Below are positions 4,995 to 5,110 of a stretch of DNA of 5,110 nucleotides, one piece after another. How positions within the stretch are numbered: the first letter of the stretch is position 1; every line of letters starts with the position of its first letter. This DNA is from Ruminococcus flavefaciens (GTDB taxonomy: Bacteria; Bacillota; Clostridia; Oscillospirales; Ruminococcaceae): positions 1 to 5,110 of the forward strand of contig SFMO01000139.1 of assembly GCA_004554385.1 (NCBI GenBank), given 5' to 3'. The notes below the pieces were generated by a model. It had not been told where the DNA came from. It did not search any database and saw nothing but the letters and a program-made list of their open reading frames with translations. The position numbers and the translations under genes were made by a program.

Positions 4995-5049
4995 ACAATG
5001 TGGTATAATAGAAATATACCAAAATGAAGTCTAACGAAAGGGGACATTT
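4975..5049 (+). repeat. large inverted repeat at the IS end that masks the transposase ribosome site
   Basis: AAATG-c-TCCCC-TTTTG-TTAGAC (4975-4996) is complementary to GTCTAAC-GAAA-GGGG-ACATTT (5029-5049). The result is 21 pairs with one G-U wobble (4989/5036) and one bulged C (4980). Inside the loop a second stem, GGTATA/TATACC (5002-5007, 5015-5020), overlaps the promoter -10. The 3' arm contains the AAAGGGG ribosome site (5037-5043). Only RNA started upstream of 4975 can form the full structure; RNA from the internal promoter lacks the 5' arm. Confidence 0.85.
4994..5009 (+). promoter_or_regulatory. internal promoter of the IS transposase
   Basis: An extended -10, TGG-TATAAT (5001-5009), lies 43 bp before the transposase start codon; predicted initiation is near 5016. 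No good -35 is seen at 16-18 bp, so it would depend on the extended -10. GACAATGTGGTATAATAG (4994-5011) is identical to the core of the pyr promoter at 1585-1602, which supports promoter function. Confidence 0.65.
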
Positions 5050-5051
5050 TT

Positions 5052-5110
5052 ATGCCAAAAGGAAAACCAAACAAGAGATATACACCTGAATTCAAGATCA
5101 AGGTTGTTGA
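5052..5110 (+). CDS. IS3-family transposase OrfA, N-terminal fragment
   Basis: The visible 19 residues, MPKGKPNKRYTPEFKIKVV, match the start of IS3-type OrfA proteins, where (R/K)-x-(Y/F)-T/S-x-E-F-K-x-x-(V/A)-V opens the helix-turn-helix that binds the IS ends. The ATG at 5052-5054 has AAAGGGG (5037-5043) 8 nt upstream, within the 3' arm of the large hairpin. The gene continues past the window, normally followed by a frameshift-linked orfB carrying the DDE integrase domain. Subgroup cannot be decided from this fragment. Confidence 0.75.
   Translation, partial: MPKGKPNKRYTPEFKIKVV

Larger units (their letters stand above)
4978..5110 (+). mobile_element. left end of an IS3-family insertion sequence (incomplete, runs off window)
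   Basis: A transposase orfA start at 5052 is preceded by its own promoter and by a terminal-type sequence TGCTCCCCTTTTGTTAGAC (4978-4996). IS3-family ends begin with TG, which fits 4978 as the outer base, and this cuts into the lipoprotein reading frame as expected for an insertion. A nearly inverted copy of the same sequence lies at 5029-5046. The right end, the target duplication and orfB are outside the window, so the exact boundary is inferred. Confidence 0.65.

Noticed and set aside
1..5110. Novel defence, retron, toxin-antitoxin or CRISPR system
   Set aside because: No reverse transcriptase, nuclease, effector pair or regularly spaced repeats are present. The window is core metabolism plus an IS; only the IS-end RNA switch and the small unknown proteins are unusual.

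Overview
This window looks like chromosome from a moderately AT-rich low-GC Gram-positive bacterium, most likely a gut clostridium of the Ruminococcus/Oscillospiraceae type. That assignment is inferred from three things: strong AGGAGG ribosome sites with TGn-extended -10 promoters, a PyrR-controlled pyrimidine operon with a PyrR-type RNA attenuator, and clostridial-style TrmB and long-form PyrF proteins. No rRNA, tRNA or CRISPR array was found.

Left third (minus strand). A compact unit reads leftward from a promoter near 1036-1064: trmB (tRNA m7G46 methyltransferase) and, two bases after its stop, a 69-residue protein of unknown function whose ribosome site lies inside the end of trmB. Positions 1-131 hold no gene I can support, only two hairpins. 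A second leftward unit (1120-1467) has its own near-perfect promoter and a strong intrinsic terminator. It encodes one membrane helix, a very basic linker and a small Sm-like beta domain, with a second possible start at the domain boundary.

Middle (plus strand). Back-to-back promoters at 1518-1546 (leftward) and 1572-1600 (rightward) separate the halves. The rightward promoter drives a leader of about 150 nt holding a PyrR-binding hairpin, a competing antiterminator and an intrinsic terminator that ends just before pyrR. The operon pyrR-pyrC-pyrF follows with short gaps (28 and 16 bp). PyrR with bound UMP would stabilise the PyrR-box hairpin and cause termination, so dihydroorotase and OMP decarboxylase are made only when pyrimidines are short. 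The carbamoyl-phosphate, aspartate transcarbamylase, dihydroorotate dehydrogenase and orotate phosphoribosyltransferase genes are not in the window.

Right end. After pyrF come a short GC-rich palindromic repeat-like segment and an AT-richer putative lipoprotein gene. That gene appears to be cut by the left end of an IS3-family insertion sequence, whose orfA begins at 5052 and runs off the window. The first ~75 bp of this IS form a large inverted repeat with the transposase promoter in the loop and the transposase ribosome site in the 3' arm. This looks like a switch that silences transposase translation from read-through transcripts (here, from the pyr operon) while leaving the IS's own transcript translatable. 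It is the most interesting structure in the window. The mechanism is known in principle from other IS families, so this is a good candidate example, not a new system.
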